Source: Bacteroidales bacterium
GTDB taxonomy: Bacteria > Bacteroidota > Bacteroidia > Bacteroidales > UBA1715
Assembly (NCBI GenBank): GCA_017642535.1
Contig: JAGCOW010000057.1
Span: forward strand, 20,968-84,967
Direction: 5' to 3'
DNA length: 64,000 bases
A model generated the notes under the pieces. That model was not told the origin of the DNA, did not search any database, and saw only the letters and a program-made list of their open reading frames with translations. The position numbers were made by a program, and so were the translations under genes. Shown here piece after piece: positions 1 to 9,467 of the stretch (its first letter is position 1; every line of letters starts with the position of its first letter).

Positions 1-1292
1 CCCAGATTGCATAGTTTTTCTGCAAGTTTTATTGTCGCATCACCGCTTTTTGATGAAAAACAAATATGATCATCATTAGGGTTGTTTTCCACATCAGAGA
101 TAATTTCGTTCGCCTCTTCTTCGCTTATATGAGTTGTATTTACTAACTCATCGATTACGCTTTCCTTGCTTGCAGAACCTAAAGAATCCAAGAAACACAC
201 AAAGAATGCATCAACATCTTCATCTTGCAATGAGGTTACATATCTAATCGATACGTTTAAGTCTTTAAGTTCATTGACAAATTTCTCCACATTTTGCTTT
301 GTATCGGAGATGCCTCTATAACAAATTTGAGGCCCGTTTGGTAAATTTTCAATAATCTTGTTTGCTTCATCAATGCTTCTATTGGTGTTTTCTGCTATAA
401 TATTGCAGACTTTCTCTTTATTTGTATTATCCATTGAATATAGGATGACAACAAGGTCATATTCCATTGTTAAAAAATTATTTTCTTCTGGAACAGAACC
501 GTTGGTGACGTATGGACTTAAAATTTTAAAGAAGCTCTCTAAGTCATTATCTCCGTTTATTGCATAAAATGCGGAGTCTTCTATTATAGGTGTATGTTCG
601 TCAAATCCGTTTTCTTTTAATATTTTTCGAATGTCTCGTCTGAATTGTTCCGTACTGACTTCAGGTGGAATCATATCAATTTTGTTAATAAAAACGATGA
701 TTCTTTCAATATTTGCTTTATGAGCAAGCATTATTTGTTCTGTTGCTGTGTTTGTATCCAGTTTGGTAGCATCCAAAACTAAAATAGCAGCCTTCATCTT
801 TCGTGCTCCTGCCATCATAGTATTAATATACTCGGGATCGCCAGGACAATCTAAATGGATGAAATTATTTTCCCCGTCGCTATATTCAATTGTATGGACG
901 TGAATACTCTTCCCCATTGCTTTTTCTTCTGGGTCACAATCAATTTCATCATACTTTTTTTCTTGAGCAAGTCCTTTTTTTGCAAGAATCTGTGTAATTC
1001 CTGCTGTTAACGTGGTTTTCCCACTTGCAGCAGGGCCGATGGTCCCTATTGTCAAGGCGTTTGCTGCTGGCTGAGCTTGAGGTCTGCTTACGTTCGATTT
1101 ACTTGAATAACTTTCTTTTTTTGGGGTCGGACTTGAAAAAGGTTGACTTTCTCCTGCGTGAGACGAAGAGTCACCCTTTTTGTTCAACATTTCCATTAGT
1201 TTCTCATATCCTTTTTGCTCACTTCCGTCTTCACTTTTAAACTTATGGATAAATAAGAAGTACGCTGCAACTAAAATTATTATTATCGACAT
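1..1292 (-). CDS. Membrane-anchored EF-Tu-like GTPase with tandem L7/L12-like repeats (C-terminus beyond window)
   Basis: 430 residues are visible and the frame stays open to the left edge, so the protein is incomplete. Residues 2-15 form one hydrophobic anchor, 20-78 a Ser/Pro/Gln-rich linker. Residues 79-265 align with the EF-Tu G domain: P-loop GPAASGKT (86-93), switch region PEEKAMGKSIHVHTIEY, DCPGDPEY (148-155) where EF-Tu has DCPGHADY, and NKID (203-206). Residues 277-351 resemble the C-terminal domain of ribosomal protein L7/L12 (EYDLVVIL..., DEANKIIENLP, ...NELKDLNVSIRYV) and 361-430 a second copy. The catalytic His of EF-Tu is Asp here and the P-loop HVDH is PAAS, so GTPase activity is probably weak or differently driven. 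EF-Tu domains 2 and 3 are not seen, so it is unlikely to carry tRNA. Start ATG chosen for the hydrophobic N-terminus. Function unknown. Confidence 0.85.
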   Translation of the reverse strand, partial: MSIIIILVAAYFLFIHKFKSEDGSEQKGYEKLMEMLNKKGDSSSHAGESQPFSSPTPKKESYSSKSNVSRPQAQPAANALTIGTIGPAASGKTTLTAGITQILAKKGLAQEKKYDEIDCDPEEKAMGKSIHVHTIEYSDGENNFIHLDCPGDPEYINTMMAGARKMKAAILVLDATKLDTNTATEQIMLAHKANIERIIVFINKIDMIPPEVSTEQFRRDIRKILKENGFDEHTPIIEDSAFYAINGDNDLESFFKILSPYVTNGSVPEENNFLTMEYDLVVILYSMDNTNKEKVCNIIAENTNRSIDEANKIIENLPNGPQICYRGISDTKQNVEKFVNELKDLNVSIRYVTSLQDEDVDAFFVCFLDSLGSASKESVIDELVNTTHISEEEANEIISDVENNPNDDHICFSSKSGDATIKLAEKLCNL

Positions 1293-1336
1293 ATCTTTAT
1301 AGTTTTAGGTTATTACACTATTATTTTACAATTATT

Positions 1337-2650
1337 TTACATCGCTGGTGGAGTAGGGGGCGTTGGTGGATTTCCCGGCATTGGAGGCGGAACTTGTGCA
1401 AATAACGAAGCAAGTTCTGGAACCGTGTTTGCCGCTGCCCATTGTGGCATTCCTGCTTTCCAAACCATTGTTTGAGGCGTAAGAGTGCCTTGTTGCACCA
1501 TTTGCTGCAAAACAGGCATATCGAACGGTCCTGCCTGCTGATTGTTTACAAACACGTACATCTGCAATGGTTGTGGCATTTGAGGAGGAGCTTGCTGAGC
1601 GAATTGTTGTCCGGGTTGACCATATTGTTGGGGTTGTCCGTACGTAGGTTGTGCGTTCATTGCCTGATTTGCCATTCCCGCCATCTGCTGACCGAAAACA
1701 CCTCCCATACCGAATCCCATTCCGATGCCCATTCCTGCACCCATCATTTGTCCTGCCGATCCTTCGTTTTGTGCGGCACCTTGCATTACGTCGAACTGAC
1801 GTTCTTGCTGATACGTGTATCCCTCGCGGGCACGTGCACGAGCACGGGCTCTTGATTCAAAATCCATTTCGGAACCAGCCGTTTGTGCAGCAATAATACG
1901 TTTGTATTGTTCATCGTCTTCGTCGGGGTTGATTGCCTCAACATCAAATTTTGTCAGTTCTATTCCGTAGTCAACAAAATAATCGTTGAGTTTATCCCTT
2001 ACGAATTGTGCAATATCTGACAAATAATTATTTGCTTCGGTAATGGAAATTTTTTGTTTGCTGAAATATTGCGACAAGAGTGGTTTTACTTGCTGTGCTA
2101 CGGCAGAAGTGAATTCATTGCAAAATTCACCCAATACTATTTCGTGTTGTGTACCCGAATATTCCTTAATGAAAGCACGTGAATTGCAGATACGGAATTC
2201 GTAACTACCATAGGAACCTACTTTTATTGTGACGCCTTCGTCGCCATACGTATAGTCACGCACCGTAAGTCCGCAACCCCAGCCACCTTCGTCTCCAGCC
2301 AATCGCTGACGTGATGTGCTTATTACGTATAGTGTGGTTTTGAACGCGCTATTGCCTCCTGTTGGAGCATTCATTAAATTTTGTAAGAATGGTACGTTGT
2401 TGGTTGATAGTTGATACGACCCAGGACCGAATGTGTCGGAATACTGTCCGTCGTTGTAAAATACCATTTCTTGTCCGTCTTGTACCGTTACTTTCGCACG
2501 TGTGGAAAGATTGTCGTAAGGAACGCGTTTGAGCAAGACACCTTTTTCAAGGTTGTAAAACACGTTGTCAATCATTCCAACTCGTTCGTCGCCTTGACCG
2601 TCGTATGTGTAACCGTCGGTTCGTTGTTCGTTTTTATTAAATAGTCCCAT
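1337..2650 (-). CDS. SPFH-domain protein with C-terminal GYF_2-like domain
   Basis: 437 residues. The N-terminal two thirds (about 20-270) match the SPFH/virion-core-like family seen in many bacteria (VFYNDGQYSDTFGPGSYQL, then a long beta/helix region and a DYGIELTKFDVEAINPDED segment). A helical Arg/Ala-rich part follows, then a Gly/Met/Gln-rich low-complexity stretch (about 300-360). The end (about 365-420, MYVFVNNQQAGPFDMPVLQQ...WKAGMPQW) is a GYF_2 (DUF4339) domain, thought to bind peptides. No membrane segment is evident. It lies 44 bases upstream of the EF-Tu-like GTPase on the same strand, so the two may be co-transcribed. Family members have been linked to stress or membrane-associated assemblies, but the role here is not known. 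Confidence 0.85.
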   Translation of the reverse strand: MGLFNKNEQRTDGYTYDGQGDERVGMIDNVFYNLEKGVLLKRVPYDNLSTRAKVTVQDGQEMVFYNDGQYSDTFGPGSYQLSTNNVPFLQNLMNAPTGGNSAFKTTLYVISTSRQRLAGDEGGWGCGLTVRDYTYGDEGVTIKVGSYGSYEFRICNSRAFIKEYSGTQHEIVLGEFCNEFTSAVAQQVKPLLSQYFSKQKISITEANNYLSDIAQFVRDKLNDYFVDYGIELTKFDVEAINPDEDDEQYKRIIAAQTAGSEMDFESRARARARAREGYTYQQERQFDVMQGAAQNEGSAGQMMGAGMGIGMGFGMGGVFGQQMAGMANQAMNAQPTYGQPQQYGQPGQQFAQQAPPQMPQPLQMYVFVNNQQAGPFDMPVLQQMVQQGTLTPQTMVWKAGMPQWAAANTVPELASLFAQVPPPMPGNPPTPPTPPAM

Positions 2651-2690
2651 TTTGTATATAAATAAAATTGTTAGCGCTCCGTTTTATGCA

Positions 2691-2734
2691 AAAAAAAAGC
2701 ATATTCAAAAGGTGTTTAATCTTCTGAATATGCT
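2691..2734 (-). terminator. Intrinsic terminator of the candidate RNA
   Basis: Perfect 10-bp stem (2698-2707 with 2725-2734, AGCATATTCA/TGAATATGCT) followed on the minus strand by nine T residues. It sits 40 bases upstream of the SPFH start, so it ends a transcript that is not the SPFH gene. Confidence 0.75.
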
Positions 2735-2870
2735 TATAGTTGATTTTGGATAACTGTAACTTATTGAAAATAAGTAATTAACCCTCCCCCTTTTGTGCCG
2801 TTGGGGCTGTAAAGCTAAATACTTATTTAGTGTCGTTTCGTGAAAAATCATTACTCATTTTTGAAAGTAC
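2691..2870 (-). ncRNA. Candidate 6S-like structured RNA
   Basis: About 180 bases without a reading frame that fold on the minus strand into one long interrupted hairpin. 2844-2850 pairs with 2741-2747 (7 bp), 2820-2828 pairs with 2768-2776 (9 bp AAATAAGTA/TACTTATTT), and a CCCC/GGGG stem caps the structure near 2788-2812, with a large open bubble between the first two stems. A strong intrinsic terminator (2691-2734) closes the unit. Size, overall shape and presence of its own terminator fit the Bacteroidales 6S RNA class, but no sequence-level match was tested. Only a weak promoter-like TACTTTC lies upstream. Confidence 0.4.
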
Positions 2871-2933
2871 AATCTTAATAAAAATTTTCTTTCTTTGAAA
2901 TTTTTTTAGTTGAAAATAGACGAAATTTAGATA

Positions 2934-2966
2934 AAAAAAAACGCCACTTTCTAGTGGCGTTTTTTC
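2934..2966 (-). terminator. gdhA terminator
   Basis: Stem AACGCCACT (2940-2948) with AGTGGCGTT (2953-2961), TTCT loop, and T/A tracts on both sides, directly after the gdhA stop codon. It would work in both directions. Confidence 0.9.
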
Positions 2967-2991
2967 GTATAAGTATAAATTACTTATTTTA

Positions 2992-4347
<1,356 letters not shown>

Positions 4348-4380
4348 TGTATTGTGTTTTAATAATTATTTTTTCCACTG

Positions 4381-4388
4381 CAAATGTA
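4381..4388 (-). promoter_or_regulatory. gdhA promoter -7 box
   Basis: TACATTTG on the minus strand, a perfect TAnnTTTG match, about 34 bases upstream of the gdhA start codon. Confidence 0.7.
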
Positions 4389-4489
4389 TATAAATTTTTG
4401 AATTTGATTCTCGTAAAATACTGATTTTTAGAAAATTACGTATTTTTCGCAATGTGTTTACGTAAAACACGTAGGAATTTTTCGGGAGT

Positions 4490-4529
4490 AAAAACAAAAA
4501 ACGCATATAAGAAAACCTTATATGCGTTT
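4490..4529 (-). terminator. Terminator after the outer-membrane-type gene pair
   Basis: Stem AACGCATATAAG/CTTATATGCGTT around 4499-4527 with a five-base loop, followed on the minus strand by a T-rich tract, just beyond the stop of the gene ending at 4551. Confidence 0.85.
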
Positions 4530-4550
4530 GATTGTGTTGAATTTCAACGA

Positions 4551-5414
4551 TTAGAAGTAGAAATTCATAAATAAGTTTGCACCGATGTTTCCTGTTGCAA
4601 GTTCTGTTCTTCTTGATTTGGGTGAAATTAGATCGGTGTATGTATCAACTTGGTTTGTTACCACATTGAATCCTTCGTATTCTGCATATCGTTGTGATGT
4701 CCATTCGTGAACAAGATATACGTTTACTTCGGCACCGATACTTGCTTTTTGACAAAGGAAATATTCTGCACCGAAACTACCTACTAAACCAGCAAGGTGT
4801 GAAGGAGCAGCTGTGAAATTCTTTGTAGGACGTGCATTAGGCATAGATCCTATGGCAGTGTAATTTGCAGGATTTGCAATTGTTGGTGCTTGGTTGATGT
4901 CGGTAATGGCATTACCATATTTATATATACTTTTTGTCGTTGCAAAACCATATACGGCAGAACCACTTACAATACCTTGAATACGACCAGAACCAATGCG
5001 TTTTTCCAAACCGACAGCAAAACTACCGCCTCTACGTTTCGTAATGTCTGAATCGATTACTTTTGCTTGACTGAATGCGTTTAAGAAAACAGCTTCGTCG
5101 TCTTGCACGTACGTTTGGTTATTGTTTTTACTAAATAAGAAACCGATATTTGCTCTTACGGCAGTGTTGTCGCTCAAGAAATATTTGCCCATAATTGAGA
5201 AATTATTCAGAAAAAGACTTTCTCCTTGTAATGCACCCAAAGCGTTGTTTGCTGTTCCATTGTACATATTGCCAATAAAACTTGCTATAGGGTCAAGTGT
5301 TACGCCAAATGCTTTTTCTCCGGCAACGGGACCAAATTGAGAATCTGTCGATTCTTGTGCTAATGCGGGTATGGCTAATACCCCCAGGAGCAAACTATAT
5401 AAGTATTTTCTCAT
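4551..5414 (-). CDS. Predicted outer-membrane beta-barrel protein
   Basis: 287 residues with a cleavable signal peptide (MRKYLYSLLLGVLAIPALAQ). The mature part shows alternating amphipathic strands, a segment MGKYFLSDNTAVRANIGFLFS typical of small Bacteroidetes barrels, and it ends in Phe (LFMNFYF), the usual outer-membrane sorting end. Five bases separate it from the upstream lipoprotein gene, so the pair is an operon, ended by the terminator at 4490-4529. No substrate or specific family could be recognised. Confidence 0.75.
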   Translation of the reverse strand: MRKYLYSLLLGVLAIPALAQESTDSQFGPVAGEKAFGVTLDPIASFIGNMYNGTANNALGALQGESLFLNNFSIMGKYFLSDNTAVRANIGFLFSKNNNQTYVQDDEAVFLNAFSQAKVIDSDITKRRGGSFAVGLEKRIGSGRIQGIVSGSAVYGFATTKSIYKYGNAITDINQAPTIANPANYTAIGSMPNARPTKNFTAAPSHLAGLVGSFGAEYFLCQKASIGAEVNVYLVHEWTSQRYAEYEGFNVVTNQVDTYTDLISPKSRRTELATGNIGANLFMNFYF

Positions 5415-5419
5415 TGTCG

Positions 5420-5926
5420 TTAGTCTTTAAATTGATCTACATTTTCGTAAGAAGTGCTGATAGAAATGAATTTGACATCTTTCTCATTTGCAGTAACAGT
5501 CTTTGTTGTCATCTTCATTAAAACGTTGTTGTATTCAACGTTCGATTCTCCGTCATATTCTTGCCATTTGCCGTAGAAAGGAAGGTTGTAAACAGTGGCA
5601 GTAAGGGAGTTGTACACAGGTACGTCAATTGAGAATAATCCGTTTTCGTCTGTTTGTGTCTCAAAGTAGAGGAATGAGCCGCCGTCACCGGTATAGTTGT
5701 CGTTTTCAACTTTTACCACTACGGTAACGTTGCTTGCTGCAACATCGCTTAATGAAACGGTTTTTGCCTCTGTCTTGTCGTAATACGAACCACCGTCATA
5801 GGTTACTTTACCAGAGATTGTTGCTTTTGCTTTAACATCGTCAACACTCAATTCAGATTGTTCCTTGCTACAACCTGTAAAAGCAATCGTCGCTAGGGAA
5901 GCGGCATACAATAAAAATTTTTTCAT
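5420..5926 (-). CDS. Surface or periplasmic lipoprotein, beta-sandwich type
   Basis: 168 residues from the chosen ATG. The N-terminus MKKFLLYAASLATIAFTGCS is a lipoprotein signal with lipobox FTGC, so Cys18-19 region is the lipid anchor. A longer in-frame start upstream would place extra polar and hydrophobic residues before this signal and is rejected. The mature part has a carboxypeptidase-regulatory-like pattern (ATISGKVTYDGG..., TDENGLFSIDVPVY). It is the promoter-proximal gene of a two-gene operon with the barrel protein, which suggests they act together at the outer membrane. Confidence 0.75.
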   Translation of the reverse strand: MKKFLLYAASLATIAFTGCSKEQSELSVDDVKAKATISGKVTYDGGSYYDKTEAKTVSLSDVAASNVTVVVKVENDNYTGDGGSFLYFETQTDENGLFSIDVPVYNSLTATVYNLPFYGKWQEYDGESNVEYNNVLMKMTTKTVTANEKDVKFISISTSYENVDQFKD

Positions 5927-5988
5927 AAAAATGTTTGTTAAGTTATAAAATAGGTTTATTAAAAACGTAGTTTTCAATTATCGTGCCA

Positions 5989-5996
5989 CAAATGTA
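5989..5996 (-). promoter_or_regulatory. Promoter -7 box of the lipoprotein-barrel operon
   Basis: TACATTTG on the minus strand, perfect TAnnTTTG match, about 63 bases upstream of the lipoprotein start. Confidence 0.65.
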
Positions 5997-6067
5997 TGAT
6001 TTTTTTGTGGAAAAACAATATGTTTTGATAAGAATCTGTTTGGAGGTTGTAGGTGTGTCTTCTACAC

Positions 6068-6095
6068 GTAGAGACGCGCCATGGCACGTCTCTAC
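6068..6095. repeat. Near-perfect 28-bp palindrome
   Basis: GTAGAGACGCGCC and its complement meet at CATGG, with one mismatched pair. Short palindromes of this GTAGAGACG type are dispersed intergenically in many Bacteroidetes. It lies between the SpoIIE sensor stop and the lipoprotein promoter and could end either transcript. Confidence 0.7.
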
Positions 6096-6113
6096 TATAA
6101 TCATCATCTTAAA

Positions 6114-9100
6114 TTATAAACTTTTATTTTTCTCCAATGCTTCAATATAATTATTGAATTCGAAGCCCATCACGATTACGTCGTCAACTTGTTCCCAATC
6201 GCCTTGCCATTGTTGGAATTGTTTCTTGAGTTCAATTCCTTGTTTCATCATTGGTAGATGTTGCACCGACAGTATATTGTGTTTGAAATGTTTGAATTTC
6301 ATTTTCTTTCCCGATTCTCCGCCAAATTGGTCGGCGTAACCGTCGCTGAACATATAGAAACGGTCTCCTTTTTGAACGCGTATGATTGCCGTTGTGAATA
6401 AATTGTCTTGTTCGTTGGACAAGCCCACAGGATTTTTATCGCCTCGATACGTGATGAATTGATTGTTGCGGACTAAGAGCATTCGTGTCAACGCACCTGA
6501 ATATTCAAGTACGCCGGTGTCGGTGTGGAATACGCAAATGGAAATGTCCATGCCATCTTTCACTGGTGTCTCGTCGTCCAACTCGTTTTTGGTGAACAGT
6601 TCTATCAGCGATTTGTTAAGGTAGTCAAGTATTTCGGATGCCTTATGGATATTTCGTGACGTGGTGATGTTTCGCAGCAAGTTATCGCCAATGATGGACA
6701 TGAATGCTCCGGGAACGCCGTGTCCCGTGCAGTCGGAACAGACGATGAAGATTTTTGTGTCGATTTTGGTAATCCAGTAGAAATCGCCGCTCACAATATC
6801 TTTCGGCATATACAATATAAAATAGGAGGGAATCAGTTGTTTGAACTTTGCACGAGCTGGCATAATGGCCGACTGGATTCGTTTCGCATAGGTAATGCTG
6901 TCGAGAATGTTCTTGTTCTTGACTTCCAGTTCTTCTTGCTGTAATTCGAGTTGCTCCGTCCATTTCTGACGGTCAAGGATACGTTTGTTTTTTTCTTCAA
7001 ATTTCTTTGAAATGAGTTTGCTCACCAAGAATATGATGAGAAGAATTATACCAATATATATTATAAATGCAGTCTTCGTTCTCCAAAACGGGGCGGGGAC
7101 AGTAATGATGATTGATTTTTCGTTAGACCAGATTCCATCGCTGTTTGAGGCCTTTACCTTCAATGTGTATTTTCCGACAGGGAGTTTTATGATGTTTATG
7201 TAGTTTTGATTTTCCAAGTCGATCCACGTGTTGGTCAAGTCGCTGATGTAGTATTTGTACTGATTCATAAGCGGTTGCGTGAATTCAAGCAATGCAAATG
7301 AAATGGTTATGTCGGAATTGTTCCAAGGGATTGAAATCTTCTGATTGTCTTTCAATTGATTGGTAAATATCTTATTATCAATGGTATATTCCAATTGAAG
7401 GAATTCGAAATTTGGTTTTATGGAACTTGCCTTGATTGAATCGGGATGAAAGATGTTGATTCCTTGTGGACCGCCAAAGAACATGTATCCGTTTGATGCC
7501 CGAAACGCCGAATGAGGCGAGAAGTCGTAGTCTTGTAATCCGTCGTGAATGGAGAATTTCTTATATCGTTCTTCCTCGGGCAGGAATGAAGCCAATCCGT
7601 TGTCGGTGCCGAGCCATAGTTCGGTGTCGTTGGTCAGGACGGAGTAAATCTCGTTTGTCGCCAATCCGTCTTTTGTTGTGAAAAACGTACATTCCAGCGT
7701 GCCCGGATTACATTTTATAAGCCCTAAGTTGCTGCCAATCCAGATGTTCCCGAAATTATCCTCGGTAATATCGTAAATGTGCTTGTTGAGTCCAGCAAGT
7801 TTTGTGTCCGAAATCTTTATTTCGTGGAAACTGTCCGTTTTGTGGTCGTAAAACACAACACCATTTTCGGTGCCGATAAATAGTTTGTTTTTATAATTCT
7901 CGTAAAAACAGGTGATTTTATTTGACGGCAACAAATTTTTGTCAAAATGGATGATTTTATCCTGTGCGATATCATACGAGATTATCCCGTAATTTGTACC
8001 TATCCATAGTCGTTCCTGTGAATCGAGAAGCAAAGCACTGATGCGTTTTTTCGTGATGCAAAACGAATGCAAACTCGGATATTTTTTGTCGATGGAATAG
8101 AATTGCCTGTTTGTCGTGTTATAAATCGTAAGATAGCCGTTACTTCCGATTAAAATCTCGTTGTCGCTCAATTTTATGATTGAGGTGATATGATTTGTCG
8201 GGAAATTGCCCATATCGGCGGCAAAGGTTTGCTTGGTCTTTTTATCCAAGTCGTAAATCTGAACGCCTCCGAATTTTGTTCCGAAGAAGACGAGATTCCT
8301 TTCAATATAAATGGCTGTCGTGTAGTTGTATTTTCTACCAAATTCACCTTCCTCGTTGCCAATAAGTTGAAACCGTTTCGGCTTTACGTCAAGTTTGTTG
8401 AGTCCGTTTTGTGAACCTATCCACAAAATGTTGCCATTGGCCTTTATAATGCAGTTGGTCTGATTGGTCGAGATGCCTTTTTGCTGTGGTGCGTGAGAAA
8501 ATTGGTAGAATTGTTTTGTGTCGGTGTTGAAAGCAAAAACGCCATTGCTTTCAGTCGTAATCCACAGAAAATTAGAGTGATAACCCTCGGCAATACCATT
8601 GACGATGGTTTTTATTTTTGTGGAATAATAGTATGTGGTAAATGTTTTTTTGTTTTTGTCGAACAGATTTAGGCCATTCCGTGTGCCAATCCAAATTCGT
8701 TGTTTTGAATCCTCGAAAATAGACAAAACGTGATTGTTGCTCAATTTGTGTGACAAGAATTCATCTTCTTTGAAAAAGATAAAATCATCATTTTCAGGTT
8801 CATAATACCCCAAACCGTTTTCGCTTCCAATCCAGAGTATGCCTTGCGAATCTTGAAAAATAGGGTAGGAATATTGTTCGAATTCTTCTTTGAATATATC
8901 TGTTTCAATGGTGTACGAACGAAGTTTGTGCGTTTTTAGATTTCCACGAGTGATGTTTTGATTTGTTTTTATCCAAATATTTCCTTCGCTGTCGCAAAAC
9001 ACGCTTTGAATGGGGATTTTTGAGAATTGTACCAGTGAGGTTGAATCAATTGCAGAACGATTGCACTTGTATGTGTCACGCATAATAAGATTGAGTCCGT

Positions 9101-9425
9101 AATCGGTGGCAACCCAGATGTTGTGATAAATATCTTCGCTAATGCCTAAAATACAATTTGACGAAATGGTTTGTGGATTTTGTGGGTCGTGTTTGAAAAT
9201 GAGGTAGTTTTTCCCGTCGTAACGGTTCAGGCCCGAATTAGTGCCAATCCACAAAAATCCTTTGGAATCCTGAAAAATGCACCGCACGTTGTTGTGTGAG
9301 AGTCCGTCGCTGTTTGTGATTGTTTCGAACGACAATAATCTGCTATTGGGAATATCCTCGGCAAAGCAATTAGGAATAATTGTCAGCAGAATTATTGCTA
9401 CTATGGAAAGAAATTTTTGAATCAT
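6114..9425 (-). CDS. Propeller sensor with SpoIIE-type (PP2C) phosphatase output
   Basis: 1103 residues from the ATG that opens a signal peptide (MIQKFLSIVAIILLTIIPNCFA). Residues about 30-690 contain many ligand-binding propeller units of the two-component regulator type (pattern ...DSKGFLWIGTNSGLNRYD), then a Y_Y_Y domain (about 700-770), one membrane helix (IIYIGIILLIIFLVSKL), a coiled coil, and a SpoIIE domain with GDFYW, DCTGHGVPGAFMS and MFSDGYADQFGG, the metal-binding PP2C motifs. It should sense an extracytoplasmic ligand and dephosphorylate a cytoplasmic phosphoserine protein, probably an anti-anti-sigma factor; no such partner is in the window. Classical hybrid sensors carry a kinase in this place. 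42 bases downstream of ubiD, same strand. Confidence 0.9.
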   Translation of the reverse strand: MIQKFLSIVAIILLTIIPNCFAEDIPNSRLLSFETITNSDGLSHNNVRCIFQDSKGFLWIGTNSGLNRYDGKNYLIFKHDPQNPQTISSNCILGISEDIYHNIWVATDYGLNLIMRDTYKCNRSAIDSTSLVQFSKIPIQSVFCDSEGNIWIKTNQNITRGNLKTHKLRSYTIETDIFKEEFEQYSYPIFQDSQGILWIGSENGLGYYEPENDDFIFFKEDEFLSHKLSNNHVLSIFEDSKQRIWIGTRNGLNLFDKNKKTFTTYYYSTKIKTIVNGIAEGYHSNFLWITTESNGVFAFNTDTKQFYQFSHAPQQKGISTNQTNCIIKANGNILWIGSQNGLNKLDVKPKRFQLIGNEEGEFGRKYNYTTAIYIERNLVFFGTKFGGVQIYDLDKKTKQTFAADMGNFPTNHITSIIKLSDNEILIGSNGYLTIYNTTNRQFYSIDKKYPSLHSFCITKKRISALLLDSQERLWIGTNYGIISYDIAQDKIIHFDKNLLPSNKITCFYENYKNKLFIGTENGVVFYDHKTDSFHEIKISDTKLAGLNKHIYDITEDNFGNIWIGSNLGLIKCNPGTLECTFFTTKDGLATNEIYSVLTNDTELWLGTDNGLASFLPEEERYKKFSIHDGLQDYDFSPHSAFRASNGYMFFGGPQGINIFHPDSIKASSIKPNFEFLQLEYTIDNKIFTNQLKDNQKISIPWNNSDITISFALLEFTQPLMNQYKYYISDLTNTWIDLENQNYINIIKLPVGKYTLKVKASNSDGIWSNEKSIIITVPAPFWRTKTAFIIYIGIILLIIFLVSKLISKKFEEKNKRILDRQKWTEQLELQQEELEVKNKNILDSITYAKRIQSAIMPARAKFKQLIPSYFILYMPKDIVSGDFYWITKIDTKIFIVCSDCTGHGVPGAFMSIIGDNLLRNITTSRNIHKASEILDYLNKSLIELFTKNELDDETPVKDGMDISICVFHTDTGVLEYSGALTRMLLVRNNQFITYRGDKNPVGLSNEQDNLFTTAIIRVQKGDRFYMFSDGYADQFGGESGKKMKFKHFKHNILSVQHLPMMKQGIELKKQFQQWQGDWEQVDDVIVMGFEFNNYIEALEKNKSL

Positions 9426-9467
9426 CGTGCTAATGTACAAAAAAACTCTTTCACGATGTTCATTTTT

